A stretch of 64,000 bases of DNA from Muraenolepis orangiensis. Its lineage: Eukaryota; Chordata; Actinopteri; Gadiformes; Muraenolepididae. Numbering within the stretch: the stretch's first letter is position 1; every line of letters begins with the position of its first letter. A program made the translations under genes and the position numbers. Positions 40,508 through 52,120 of this stretch are shown piece after piece. The notes beneath the pieces are model-generated. The model searched no databases. It was not told where the DNA came from and saw only the letters and a list, made by a program, of their open reading frames with translations. The stretch spans positions 151,001 through 215,000 of the forward strand of contig JANIIK010000702.1 of NCBI GenBank assembly GCA_027704905.1, written 5' to 3'.

Positions 40508-41477
40508 GTCTAGACTAGATTACTGTAATGCACTGTTTTCTGGGTTACCGAACTCTGCTACGAAAAGCCTCCAGCTTGTGCAGAACGCTGCTGCTAGACT
40601 TTTGACTAGGACCAGAAAGTTTGACCACATTACTCCAATTCTGTCCTCACTCCACTGGCTTCCAGTTAATGCGAGGTCAGATTTCAAGGTGCTACTACTT
40701 ACTTATAAAATCCTACATGGATTAGCACCCTCATACCTGAAGGACCTTATTGTTCCCTATTGTCCTTCTCGGCCCCTCCGGTCTTCAGGAGCCGGCTTTC
40801 TATCAATCCCAAAAGTCAGTCTGTTTTCCAGTGTGCTGCTGTGATCCCCACCTGAAGGATACCGGCCAGCACCACACACATTATATTCTCATTTTATTAT
40901 TTGTATATTGTGTATATTATATGTATATTATTATTATTATTTTTTATTTGTTGTACTTTGTACATTACTATAAGTCACTTATGGCACCCATTGCACTCCT
41001 GAACCATCCCTGGAAGGAGGGATCCCCTTCCACTCTGCGTTCCTTCTCAAGATTTCTTCCTACGTAATTAAGGGAGTTTTTTCTTGCCCTTAGGGGGGCT
41101 AGGGTTTGGGGGGTGTTGTAAACATGTGGCATGTGAAGCCCTTTGAGACTATAACTGTGATTAAGGGCTATACAAATAAAATTGACTTGACTTAACCTGT
41201 AACTCGGTTGTGACTGAAGTAAACCATCTACTGGCGTAGTATAGCCTAAAGCAGGGGTATTCAACTAGATTAGGAAGGGGGCCACAATTGTAAAATGTCT
41301 TGAAGGCGAGGGCCACAAGACTGTGACAACGAAAATGAACAAATGCCATTGTTATTGTACAACCAACCATGCAATAATAATAATGATTATTATTATTATT
41401 ATTATTATTATTGTTATTATTATTATTGTAGTAGTAGTAGTAGTAAAATAGGCAACCAAAATAGTAATGTAGGCTAC

Positions 41478-41824
41478 TGTGGCAGATGTGTGGTCTGCTG
41501 CGGAATATAAGGAGGGAGAGCGAGGCGCAGTCGGGTAAACGGATATTTATTTCACACAAGGTTCCCGAGGTGGCTAGAACAGAACAATCCCTCAACGGGC
41601 AAATGATAACTGGCAGGGGTCTGGATTCTCGTCCTGGCATAAGCGTTCATCTTTCCGTCTGTCCGCCAGTCTCCTACTGAGAGAACAAAAACACACGTGG
41701 TTAAATACCACCGCATTCCTAACATTCTAATCCACTTGACAGCTGCGTCAATCCCAGGCAATTAGCCGCTCCGCCCCCTGCTTTACAACCTGACGCTAAA
41801 CCACGCCCGCCCCCCCATACCACA
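41478..41824 (-). mobile_element. Solo LTR inside the hAT element
   Basis: 347 bases with TGTGGC and CCACA ends and duplicated GCTAC (41473-41477, 41825-41829). On the minus strand TATTTAACC and AATAAATATCC are plausible promoter and poly-A signals. Family unknown. Confidence 0.8.
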
Positions 41825-41979
41825 GCTACTTTATTCTAATGAATCCATATCGATTTGTGTATTATAACACCAAAATGCTGGGTGGCAACAAATACCAGAA
41901 AACAATGCTAGGCCAAGGATAGCAAATGCGATCATTAAGTGGCAGAGGAGGCCTAGAAGTCCGAGATTAACAAAGATTC

Positions 41980-43445
41980 AAGCATAGGCAGCGTCCCATC
42001 ATTACAAAATAAATGAAAATAGAAGCTACCTGACAAATCAGTGTGAGAAGTTGCATTTCCGAGCCATAGCCAGTTTGCTGAATTCAGGTCGGTGCGAGGT
42101 CAGAGCAAGCTGCATGCACTGGTTGAGATGCTCATCCGTGAGTCGATTGCGATGTTGATTCTTTGTCGAAAATCCGGACTCGCATATGTAAGTAGATCCA
42201 AACATGGTTAACAGGTAGATAGCCAGTCTCCGGCAGTGATGAAACTGATGATGCGTAGTGTTGGGAAGTGGATCTTCCTCCCCATTACGTCAGGTAGAAA
42301 GAGGTCCAGGTTCACCCGAAACACACTAACTTTCTCAATGATCTCAGCCACACTTGACCCTCCCCCCTGTAGCTGCAGGTTGAGTGTTTAGGTGGCCCAT
42401 GATGTCGCACAAAAAGGCAATCTGTGCAATGAAATCCGGCTTTTGCATGCGTGCAAGTAGGTCTTTAGCTTTGCTTGATTTCTGGCTTGAGAGGAATTCA
42501 CTCACCTCCTTTCGCAGTGCAAAGAAACGTTCGATAACACGTCCTCGGCTCAACCAGCGGACATCGTTATGTTGCAATAGGTCTGAGTATGCGGCTTCCT
42601 GCTCTTGAAGCAGCATTTTGAACAGTCGGTGCTGCAGACCTGACGTCGAGCGAATATGATTCACAATTTTTATGACAGTCTCCATTGCTTCTTTCAACTC
42701 CCCTGACAATTTCGCACACAGAACTGATTGATGTATGATGCAATGCAGTGTGTTCACTGTGGGATGCTCTGCACATAAGCGAGATGCAAAGCCCCTTTCT
42801 TTCCCAATCATGGACGGGCAGCCATCGGTAACGAGAAGGTTGATCTTACCTAGATCCAAACCCTTCTCTTCAAAAAAACTCCAAACTGCAGCGAAAATCA
42901 CTTCACCTGTAGTGCTGGTTATCAGTGGTAAAAGGCATAACAACTCCTCTTTAAAAACGTCACCATCGAAGTACCTCACAAACAGTGAGAGCTGTGCCGT
43001 ATCTGTTGCATCGGTCGATTCATGGACAGCGAGTGACATGTACTCTGTAGATTTGAGATTGAGATCGGCAATTAATGTTGAAAAACAGTCCTCAAACAGT
43101 ACCTCTACTCTTCGACTTCCCGATGTGTCAGAGAGCGGTACTTGCTTCAAACGGTTCATTATATCTTCCTTGTTTCTATCTCCTGCAAAAAGTTCATCCA
43201 CCATCTCAAGAGTACACTCCTTCACAACTTCAGCGTCAGTGAATGGCTTTCTCTTTTTGGCTAAAGCGAACATCACTCGTAGGGAAGCAGCAGTGGCCTT
43301 TTCCTGGGCTGTATAAGCAGTTGTAAGAATAGTGGTTGATGCAGTGTAAGAAGATTTAAGTATTTCTATTTTACCACGTCTAGCTGTGCTACCAGGCGGG
43401 TAAGCAGCATTGAAGTTAGCAGCATGCTTGGTCTCAGTGGCGCCT
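41980..43445 (-). pseudogene. hAT transposase of the ZBED5/GTF2IRD2-related kind
   Basis: The longest frame (43276-42344, 310 codons) has KKRKPFTDAEVVKECTLEM, LAVHESTDATDTAQLSLFVR, LLVTDGCPSMIGKERG, LHCIIHQSVLCAKL and DVRWLSRGRVIERF, conserved blocks of hAT transposases related to domesticated ZBED5 and GTF2IRD2. In-frame sequence extends upstream to 43445 without a clear BED finger. A frameshift near 42370 separates the C-terminal part, which continues to about 41990. Not functional as is. Confidence 0.85.
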
Positions 43446-43845
43446 CACATTAGCAGCCTTGCAGACTGAAACAGTTATTTGACATATTAAACAAAGGTCT
43501 AGGATTGGCGTGCGATGGTAAAATAAATACAAAATCATCTGTCCATTTCGTTTTCACCGTCAATTTTCCGCCGTTTCTCTCCGCTCAGTCGCGATAATTA
43601 CATGCTGATCAGTCCAATGCAAGATTGCCTTTTAAGAACTATTGAAGGAGAAATAATTTGGACTCATTTAATTCGGATAACATAATAGCGAACATATATT
43701 GACATTTATTTAAATGATTATAAAAAAAAATTCTGTAATAATTTTTTTTTTTACATTGGAATATGGAGTGCGTTCCAAGGGGCCACGAGAAAGCTCCCCG
43801 CGGATTTGGCCCACGGGCCGCCAGTTGAATATCCCTGGCCTAAAG

Positions 43846-44338
43846 CCTACATGTGTAGAGGGGGGGTTTCAGAAATGCAGCATTTCACGATTTTAAAAAC
43901 TATTCTTACCATGCTTTGTTAGCGTTTGGACTCATTATGACTAGGCTATGTGATGAGCTGTTTATGGTTTTTAACAAACCAGCCTAGGTAGGCCTACAAT
44001 GTTGCCGAGACTATGTAGGCTATTCAATAACAAATATTATTTCTCATGATTTATTGGTGATATTGAGCTTATGGCCTACTATTAGCCGATTTATTTAGAT
44101 AATATAATAAATTATATAATAAAAGGCTGTTTTTTACATAACGGGAAGTGTTTCAGATTTGTCAAAGGAGCTTAATATCTATCTCATAGACTTATACATA
44201 AACATATTCAGTTTTGGATTTTAACTTTTAACTTTTTTATTATTTATTATTATTATTATTATTATTAACTTTTAACTTCATAAAATGTTCAGATTGACCC
44301 CAGCTGACCCCCTTTCAACCTCCAGGTATTTTGACAGC
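43846..44338. other. Intron, AT-rich, nothing recognised
   Basis: No gene, splice pair or repeat family identified. A short ATT run lies at 44240-44262. Confidence 0.5.
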
Positions 44339-44430
44339 CTACTCATAAGTCGTAATACGTTGAGATAATGCCTAGCGTACCCACAAGCTTTGAACATATG
44401 TGTAACTTATCTCCATCGTTTATACGAAGA
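44339..44430. mobile_element. Fragment of the 45118-45807 MITE family
   Basis: ACTCATAAGTCGTAATACG and AATGCCTAGCGTACCCA match the interior of the MITE around 45345-45440. Confidence 0.7.
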
Positions 44431-44539
44431 TGGTTAAATTTGTTTTAACTTCCTGGAGCCTGGAGCTGGAGATATAGAATATTAAGGGGTGATGGTCTCG
44501 ACCCTCCAAACACTCAGTTTTGACCGCCCCAAAATCCCA

Positions 44540-44745
44540 AAGTCTTGGTCTTGCCTCGGACTCGACCCTTTAAGGTCTTGGTCTTGACTCAGACTCGACC
44601 CTTTAAGGTCTTGGTCTTGACTCAGACTCGACCCTTTAAGGTCTTGGTCTTGACTCAGACTCGACCCTTTAAGGTCTTGGTCTTGACTCAGACTCAACCC
44701 TTTAAGGTCTTGGTCTTGACTCAGAATCGATATGAGGTGGTCTCG
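44540..44745. repeat. 33-base tandem repeat
   Basis: About six copies of a unit with AAGGTCTTGGTCTTGACTCA and GACTCGACCCTTT. Confidence 0.95.
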
Positions 44746-44936
44746 TCCCCATCACTGCTGATAGATGTGTGTGTTAATATTGTGTAGTGGTGAACTTATA
44801 GGAGTATGTTAGTAGTGTGTAGTGGTGAACTTCTAGGTGTATGTTAGTAGTATGTAGTGGTGAACTAATAAGTGTGTGGGTATGTGTGTGTGTGTGTGTG
44901 TTAGTAGTGTGTAGTAGTGTGTGTTAGTAGTGTCAC

Positions 44937-45044
44937 CTGTGTGTACTCCGGCAGTGTCGTCGTGCCGGTAAGAAAGGCGGACTCCATTGTCTAGCACGGC
45001 TGAGAAGGACGCATGAGGCACGTCTCTGTCCACGCTCATCCCAC
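44937..45044 (-). CDS. spag17: spag17 exon
   Basis: 108 bases, acceptor GAGTCAG before GTGGGATG, donor ACACAG followed by GTGACA. Encodes GMSVDRDVPHASFSAVLDNG and VRLSYRHDDTAGVHT, matching the FSATLENG segment of vertebrate SPAG17. Its two-base start does not fit the two-base end of exon 48267-48421, so at least one exon between them is missing or unseen. Confidence 0.8.
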
Positions 45045-45117
45045 CTGACTCAGCAACACACACACACACACACACACACACATATTTTCCACTTAATTTT
45101 TTATTTTATGTGTCTAC

Positions 45118-45807
45118 GGCGCTGTCACACCTTGACGATTTAGCCAGCGTATGCCCGACGTATCAACATTTCTCTAAAACTCTGGCATACGTCTAATAAG
45201 TTTTGGGTAAGTTTTGTAGAAGTTAAGAGCACACTGAAGCACGCTGGTATACATGGTAGTACGGCGTATGAGCCATACGCTGCCATACGTGGGCCATAAG
45301 TTGTAGGTAAGTTATGCGATCGTTGACACACGTTACTTGTAAGTTACTCATAAGTCGTAATACGTCGATAATGCCTAGCGTACCCAAAAGTTATTTCTAA
45401 CCTATGAATAACGTGCTTTGAACATGTGTAACTTATCTCCAACGCATATTGACGTATGTAGATATGTATGTATTTGACGTGTTCCGGACGACCACAGAAC
45501 CTACTGAACGTGTTTTTAACTTACAGCTACCGTATAAAGGCGTATTGGCAGCGTTCTTTGAAGTTTTCTTCTGCATATTGATACGGTGATGTTGATAGAT
45601 ACTGCGACGGTGATACTGTGATGTCTAGTGCGGTTATGATTTGAATCATCGAGGGCCAGCCTTTTTATGGGCTACGGCACGTGATCTTTGGCGATACACT
45701 TGGGCATAAGTTGTGAACGAATTGATAGTTCAGTGTATGCCAGCAGTTTAGAGACATTTTGATACGTCGGGCATACGCTGGCTAAATTGTCAAGGTGTGA
45801 CAGCGCC
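45118..45807. mobile_element. Long-TIR MITE, GGCGCTGTCACACC family
   Basis: The ends are inverted copies of GGCGCTGTCACACCTTGAC and remain complementary for about 50 bases (through GCCAGCGTATGCCCGACGT). No clean target duplication is seen. The ends resemble the 38600-40037 element (GGC, C, GTCACACC), suggesting one superfamily. Confidence 0.85.
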
Positions 45808-45954
45808 TTGAGAAAAAGACATTGTTACATTACATATACATTGCTTCTGATTAAAGTCTTTTGAATTGATTCCTATTTTGAAGGGATTTTTCATGTTGGT
45901 AAGAATCGAGAAAGACCAAACAGTGGGGAGACGGAAGAGAGCAACATTAAACAA

Positions 45955-46600
45955 ATTATTCAATCCTAACCCTAACCGAAACCAATCAAGAGATGTCCTT
46001 TTTCAACCCTAACCCTAACCAATCAAGAGATGTCCTTATTCAACCCTAATCCTAACCCTTACCAATCAAAAGATGTCCTTATTCAACCCTAACCCTAACC
46101 AATCAAGAGATGGCCATATTTAACCCTAACCAATCAAGAGATGTCCATATTCAACCCTAACCCAAACCAATCAAGAGATGTCCTTATTCAACGCTTACCA
46201 TAACCCTAACCAATCAAGAGATGTCCTTATTCAACTCCAACCCTAACCCAAACCAATCAAGATAGTTCCTAATTCAACCCTAACCCTAACCCAAACCAAT
46301 CAAGATATGTCCTTATTCAACCCTAACCCTAACCAATCAAGAGATGTCCTTATTCAACCCTTACCCTAACCAATCAAGAGATGTCCTTATTAAACCCTAA
46401 CCCATCAAGAGATGTCCTTATTCAACCCTTACCCTAACTTAAACCAATCAAGAGATGTCCTTATTAAACCCTAACCCAAACCAATCAAGATATGTCCTTA
46501 TTCAACCCTAACCAATCAAGATATGTCCTTATTCAACCCTAACCCTAACCCAAACCAATCAAGAGATGACCTTATTTAACCCTTACCCTAACCCTATGGG
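45955..46600. repeat. 37-base satellite containing telomere hexamers
   Basis: About 17 units alternating CCCTAACCCTAACC with AATCAAGAGATGTCCTTATT. Each unit carries one to three vertebrate telomere hexamers on the C-rich strand. Confidence 0.92.
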
Positions 46601-46737
46601 AGTCAACGGAGCTCAATCGAAAAAGTTTACATTTCAATCTAAATCTCACAGAAATGTTCCTGGCATTATGTGGTTATGCAGCTGTGGGTGGTGAGCAGAA
46701 TGAGCTAGACTATATATATATATATAAATAAATACTC

Positions 46738-46923
46738 ATGTGTTTCTGCTCTACCCCACAGGGAGAGGGACGCTACATTGAGGAGGACATTGTCTTCAAT
46801 CTCGGATCCAGAGTTTCGACAACGCTAGCAGAACTTCTGGACAGCGACTGGGCCGGATACCAGAAAGGGGGTGTTAGGGGCAGTGTTTCCAATTTTGTCA
46901 CGGATATATTCCTCCGAAGATAA
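46738..46923 (+). other. Unrecognised 61-codon frame
   Basis: The frame contains GEGRYIEEDIVFNLGSRVST and DSDWAGYQKGG and ends FVTDIFLRR. A CCCCACAG acceptor-like site lies just before GGAGAGGG, and AATAAA-like signals lie downstream near 47015-47035. It could be the end of a transposase or a foreign exon. I do not recognise it. Confidence 0.3.
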
Positions 46924-48240
46924 ACCCATTCGCAGTATCAAGCACACGTTTAAACTGTATTTTGTGTTTGGGTTTTGTGTCTCTTATCCGTTTTCCCGTG
47001 TTGAATGGACAATGAAATAATAAATCGTATCACAATAAATCGTGAATCTTGCCCATTACTGAGGGAGTTGGATGTTAATCCAAAGACTAACCTCATAATT
47101 TAGATGTTAATCTAAAGACTTCTACTAATGACATTTTGGTAAATAATTTAACATTTAATGGAGATTCATATTGAAATCTAAACTTTGTAAATGTAGCTCT
47201 GTTGAGTCCCATACAACTTTTCAGTTTCTAAGGTCCAGGCCTGACGTATGAGGTGGGTGTGGCTTCACCTTTCTATGAAAAAGTGAATAATCTCCGTAAA
47301 GTGACACCTTGTGGATGATTGATCAGAGACGTGTAAGCGTGTGCGCCCTTCGGGTAAAGGGGGATCCCGTGTGCGCCGGAGCAAGAATGGAGTCAAAGTA
47401 CAAAAAGTGTATTGGTGATTACAAAGGACACAGACACAGGACACACGCAAAGAACAAACACTCAGGAACCAGGCCTAGGGACCTGGTGGAAGTATGCCAA
47501 ATCAAAAGGAGCTTCACAAAGCTACACAAAAAGGAAAACTAAATTGCCCTCTGGCAACTACTGGTAGCAGCGGTGGCAACAAGCGGTTAACCCAAACACA
47601 CTACTCTGGAAAAACGTACATGGGTGGCATACCCCCTATAACCTAAGGTATTTAACAGTGAGTTACCTATGTGGTGAAAAATGTAAAGAGGCCTCTGACT
47701 AACCTGTCCCGAAGACCTGGACCTTACCTATCCCAACCACCGTAGGGACGTGCATGCCGTGAGGGTGACAAACAAAAGAGAGTGAGCTGCATAAAACAGG
47801 GAGCCTTTATACACAACAAAAAATAGCAGGTGGCGGTGATTAGTTGATTGGTGATTAGTTGATTGGTGGAGTCCGGATCCTGGTGCTGAAGCAGGGTGGG
47901 GCTCTGACCTGTAACAGGGAACGAGACCCACAGCGGCACCCGAAGGCACCACATGCCGTAACACATGTGGTGACTAGCTGACTAACTACCATGTGGTGAC
48001 ACTAATTGATTAACTACCATGTGGTGAATAGCTATCATGTGGTGTCTGCAGCAGACTCTCCTTATTTTTCCCCGCCTCTCTCTTTGCTTCCTCCTCTCTG
48101 GTCCAGTACATTGGCCACATGCTCTTGGTAATTTCTAAGGAGATAGCAAAACAATCATAGAAATAAGTAATTATGAACGTAAAATCGAAATAAAGCTGAA
48201 ATAACGTGGGTGCATGTATTCAGAAGTTTCATGCATGGTC
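46924..48240. other. Intron with a possible LTR fragment
   Basis: No spag17 exon found. On the minus strand 47720-47970 has TGTTACGGCATGTGG, TATAAAGG and a GC-rich stretch like an LTR promoter region, but I find no second end or duplication. ACCATGTGGTGA repeats lie at 47960-48050. Confidence 0.35.
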
Positions 48241-48266
48241 TTAGTTGTTTTTGTTAAAAGCTGAAC

Positions 48267-48421
48267 CTGAAAGCCACATCGGTATGAAGGACTGTTTCCC
48301 AGGATTCACAGCAGTGTCTCTGGGGGCTCCTGGGACTGTGGCAGATGATGTAGAGAGTGTTGTCCAGGGGGTTGTGAAAGGAGTCCACACAAAGGTGGGA
48401 ATCTTTTGCAGACTGGAGGAC
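48267..48421 (-). CDS. spag17: spag17 exon
   Basis: 155 bases, acceptor ATATTCAG before GTCCTCCAG, donor TTTCAG followed by GTTCAGC. Encodes VLQSAKDSHLCVDSFHNPLD and SWETVLHTDVAF, matching a mid-protein SPAG17 segment. Phase 0 start, joining exon 49035-49180 directly. Confidence 0.82.
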
Positions 48422-48479
48422 CTGAATATGAGATGAAGCACAGAGAATAAAACAGTTATGTTTAATTATTATTATTATT

Positions 48480-48815
48480 GTTTTAGAGACTTCATGTAAA
48501 CTGACTTTACATGAACTGGCTTGATGTGAACTGACTTCATGTGTGGAACTGACTTCATGTAAACTGACTTAATGTGATATATGTGATTAATGTGATGCAT
48601 GTGAACTGACTTCACGTGTAACTGACTTCATGTGTACCTGACTTCATGTGAACTGACTTCATGTGAACTGACTTCATGTGTAACTGACTTCTTGTGAACT
48701 GACTTCTGTAACTGACTTCATGTGAACTGACTTCACGTATAACTGACTTTATTTGAACCGACTTGATGTAAACTGACTTCATGTGAACTGACTTGACGTG
48801 TAACTGACTTGACAC
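48480..48815. repeat. Irregular 15-17 base tandem repeat
   Basis: Variants of ACTGACTTCATGTGA and CTGACTTCATGTGTA, about 20 copies. It fills much of the gap between two spag17 exons. Confidence 0.9.
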
Positions 48816-49034
48816 ATGTTGAAGGCTCACATTTTGCTTCATAATTCCGTTCCCTGCATTACCACTGAGGAACATGCATTTCAGATTCTTGTTTTTTTGT
48901 GTAGCTACTCCAGTCTAGATGGTTCTCGCTGAAGCTTCTTTGGAGAGAATCATCTACGACATCTACGTACTGTACATGTCGTCAAGGGTTTCTGCTCTCT
49001 TCTACAAAATACACAAGCATTTAAAACAGCTGAC

Positions 49035-49180
49035 CGGTGGTCCAGGAGCATGTGGGCGGTCTGTCACAGTGTAGCAGAGGCGAGCCACGTCCTGCAGCGT
49101 CGAGAGGGCCGGTCCTCTGTCCAGGACGTCCCCCAGAGAGGACCAGAACACACAATGTTTCTGGGATCCCCTGGGCCGCT
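49035..49180 (-). CDS. spag17: spag17 exon
   Basis: 146 bases, acceptor TTGCAG before AGCGGCCC, donor CCACCG followed by GTCAGC. Encodes RPRGSQKHCVFWSSLGDVLD and TLQDVARLCYTVTD, matching the FDVAR region of SPAG17. Two-base start fits exon 49842-50018, phase 0 end fits exon 48267-48421. Confidence 0.85.
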
Positions 49181-49841
49181 CTGCAACACAAACACAACCC
49201 AACTTTCAATAGTTACAAATCATTTTGTATTTTTTTTATCAAAAAAATAAAATATTGGCATTTCTCCTGTATAATTATTGCTGACAATGTTATTGGCCAC
49301 CATTCAATAACAATGACGTTTAAAAGTCATGTAAAAAATAGACTAAATTAAAATATGTCGCATTTAAGTCTTCAGGGTCTTACAAAAGGAGGAGACCTAA
49401 TCGTGTGTTTGTATTGGCTGTCTAAAATCACTTGATGTAAAACAATGCAATATATTGGCCAATTCTACATTTATGAAGAACAAATTCTGTACATCCTAAT
49501 TTTGTCTGATTTGCATTTGGATCAAAAAGAGAAATTAAGTTATATTGACAGAAGAAAAACCAGCGCCATCTCCTGGAACATCATTGCTGTCAATGGAGAT
49601 CATTGTGATGATGGTAATAACTAGACAGGGAACATAATACAAATATAATATAAAACTAGACAATGAAGTGTGACAAAGTCACACCCATGTCAGATATTGA
49701 ACAAAGTTCTCTGCTGGTATGGTTGAAGGGTACAGGTAGGGAACTCTGAAACACTACCCAGCGACGTTACAATATTATCGGTGGTGTGATGTGATACTTG
49801 TATCCTTCGCTCTTTTTCTTCTTCATGTTGTGCTTCCTCAC
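49181..49841 (-). other. spag17 intron, nothing recognised
   Basis: AT-rich, no repeats or coding signals that I can name. Confidence 0.5.
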
Positions 49842-50018
49842 CTGAGCTCACGACAGAGGAGTCCCTTCTCTCTGGAGTGTTGTAGTGTCCACGCTCCTGC
49901 TGTACCCTGATGACGTTGTCCACACGCAAGCCCACCGCCTCCAGGGCAGGCAGCAGCTGGGCCTCCAAGAACCCAGTTAACAGGAAGTAGTGCTGGGGCC
50001 CGCCCTCAGGCTCATCAT
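49842..50018 (-). CDS. spag17: spag17 exon
   Basis: 177 bases, acceptor GTGCAG before ATGATGAG, donor GCTCAG followed by GTGAGG. Encodes DEPEGGPQHYFLLTGFLEAQ and LPALEAVGLRVDNVIRV. Joined to exon 51961-52120 it gives KYI-D-DEPEGG, a hallmark SPAG17 motif. Confidence 0.9.
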
Positions 50019-50044
50019 CTGCACACACACATCATTCACACATA

Positions 50045-50890
50045 AATAGCCTATAATGTTGACTAAGCAAGGGCGATGAAACTAAGTACAGAGATGAGGT
50101 AGTCCAGCTAACGCGATGGTGTGAGGACAACAGCCTCGCACTGAATGTCCGCAAGACCAAGGAGCTCATCGTTGACTTCAGGAGCCACGGGGCACCCACT
50201 CCACCATCAGCCTGGTGAACTTCTACCGTGGCACCGTAGAGAGCGTCCTGACGAGTGGCGTCACTGTGTGGTACGGCAACTCCACTGCACAGGACAAGAA
50301 AGCCATCCAGAGGGTTGTGAGGACGGCAGAGAAGATCATCGGGTGTGCACTTCCATGCATTGAGGAGATCTTTAGGACCAGATGTCGGAAGAAGGCCATG
50401 TCCATCATAAAGGACTGCAACCACCCTGGACACCATCTCTTCTCCCCCCTACCATCTGGTCGCCGGTTGCGCAGCATCCGTACAAGTACTACCAGGTTTA
50501 AGGACAGTTTTTATCCACAGGCAGTGACCTACTGAACTGCTAGGAGTGCTGCCACTTTCACTATCATGTCATGTCATTAACATTACACTTACATACTTTG
50601 CTGGACTTTCTGGACTCATCACAGTTGGTGCACTGTACTGAACTGTATTCACGATGCTGCTGCACTACTTTAAATGCTTTTGAAAGTTTTTTGTAAAAAA
50701 ATACCAAAAAACATGTACATATCATTTAAGTCACTTGCTGCTCTTTTTTTGTTTATTTTATTGTATATATTATTTTTATTTTTATGGTGTCTTGGAGATT
50801 TATACTGCGGGAGGGAATGGGGAGTAAGCATTCCTATGTACTTGTTACAAATGGCCAATATAATCTTGTATCTTGTATCTTGTATAACTC
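50045..50890 (+). mobile_element. 5'-truncated LINE fragment
   Basis: Encodes ALNVRKTKELIVDF, then FYRGTVESVLTSGVTVWYGN and PLPSGRRLRSIR, the reverse transcriptase end of the family at 35377-38568 or a close relative. The 3' end is ATCTTGTATCTTGTATCTTG. Confidence 0.85.
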
Positions 50891-50984
50891 ACCTTAAACA
50901 GCACAACAGCACATAAAACACATGACCAGAACTACCTTTTTTTCCAACTCAAAAACATTGCTTGTCTCTGCCCATCACCCTCCT

Positions 50985-51410
50985 TCTCTGCTGCCGAAAT
51001 CCTGATCCACACATTCATCACATCTACAATAAACTCTGCTTCTCGCTTGCTCACCCTCACCCTCTCCCAAGACCACATCACCCCTGTCCTCCACAACCTC
51101 CATTGTCTCCCTGTTCCTCAACGGATCCAATTCAAAGTCCTTCTCCTCACTCATAAAGTCCTCTATAACAAGGCCCCCTCCTCCCTACTGACCTCCACCA
51201 CTACACTCCCTGCTCCTCTCTCTGGAACACTCTCCCCAAACACATCCGGGACTGGGCTGATCCATCCATGTGTCAATTATCACCAAAACTCACCTTTTTA
51301 GAACTGCTTTTAATGTGTAGTGTTGTGTTTTAAGTTGTTTACCTCAGAAATGTATGTATTTATGTATCACACTTTGAGGGTCATGAAAAGTTCTCTATGA
51401 AATAAATGTA
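50985..51410 (+). mobile_element. L2-type LINE 3' fragment
   Basis: DHITPVLHNLHCLPVPQRIQ and FKVLLLTHKVLYNKAPSSLL are the C-terminal end of an L2-like reverse transcriptase. It ends near AATAAATGTATC. Confidence 0.75.
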
Positions 51411-51579
51411 TCATTTTTTTTCCTATAACTATATTATAGGAATAATATTATTTAGTAGGTCCATAAAGATTTTAATAGAAGAGTATGGAGTTCAACATCT
51501 TGATTGGAAATGATTGGTTAGGCTAACCCTTAATAACTCTTTCATTCTGGGTTAGCCTAACACTAACCCTAACCTAACT

Positions 51580-51895
51580 AAAACTATTGATTATCTCCTA
51601 ACTAAACATTAGAATTATATCCTACCTTATCTCCTAACTAAACATTATTATTATATTCTACCTTATCTCCTAACTAAACATTATAATTATATCCTACCTT
51701 ATCTCCTAACTAAACATTATTATTATATTCTACCTTATCTCCTAACTAAACATTATTATTATATCCTACCTTATCTTCTAACTAAACATTATAATTATAT
51801 CCTACCTTATCTCCTAACTAAACATTATTATTATATTCTACCTTATCTCCTACCTAAACATTATTATTATATCCTACCTTATCTCCTAACTATTC
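51580..51895. repeat. 36-base tandem repeat
   Basis: About eight copies of CCTAACTAAACATTATTATT followed by ATATCCTACCTTATCT. Confidence 0.95.
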
Positions 51896-51960
51896 CTGCC
51901 TTTAACACCATCCTACCGGGCAAACTGGAACGTGGATACCTGGAGCCAGACAGAACTCAC

Positions 51961-52120
51961 CTATGTACTTGGGTGTCTGGATGTCTTCTCCCCTGCGCCT
52001 CAGCTTGGTCTGCCTCTCCATGGTTACGCCCGCAGGGGGCGTGTCCTCCTTGGCTCTGTTGTCTGAAGCCTTGTGTTTGGTGGCTGAGGCTGGGCCTGCC
52101 TTACTCTTCTCCTCAGAACC
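51961..52120 (-). CDS. spag17: spag17 exon
   Basis: 160 bases, acceptor CTTGCAG before GGTTCTGAG, donor ACATAG followed by GTGAGT. A lysine/serine-rich linker leads to TKLRRRGEDIQTPKYI, the conserved KLRRRGED motif. One-base end fits exon 49842-50018. Confidence 0.9.

Larger units (their letters stand above)
33955..41197 (+). mobile_element. L2-like LINE broken by three later insertions
   Basis: Coding pieces run from the endonuclease end (LSDHFLLTF) at 33958 through DELAKLTQASKPTTC, NYRPISNLPF, LLDLSAAFDTIDH and FHCYADDTKS by 35350. They resume at about 38575 and 40040 (RNIARIRPMLS), then LDYCNALFSGLP after 40515, ending near 40820. The 3' UTR ends AAATAAAATTGACTTGACTT at 41190. Interruptions are 35377-38568, 38600-40037 and 40119-40507. 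Frame breaks near 34510 and 34890 show it is dead. Confidence 0.85.
41252..43837 (-). mobile_element. hAT transposon with complete ends
   Basis: Inverted ends CAGGGGTATTCAACT and AGTTGAATATCCCTG, perfect eight-base duplication GCCTAAAG (41244-41251, 43838-43845). The minus strand encodes a degenerate transposase. A solo LTR at 41478-41824 inserted later. An ATT/AGT microsatellite lies at 41385-41447. Confidence 0.93.
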
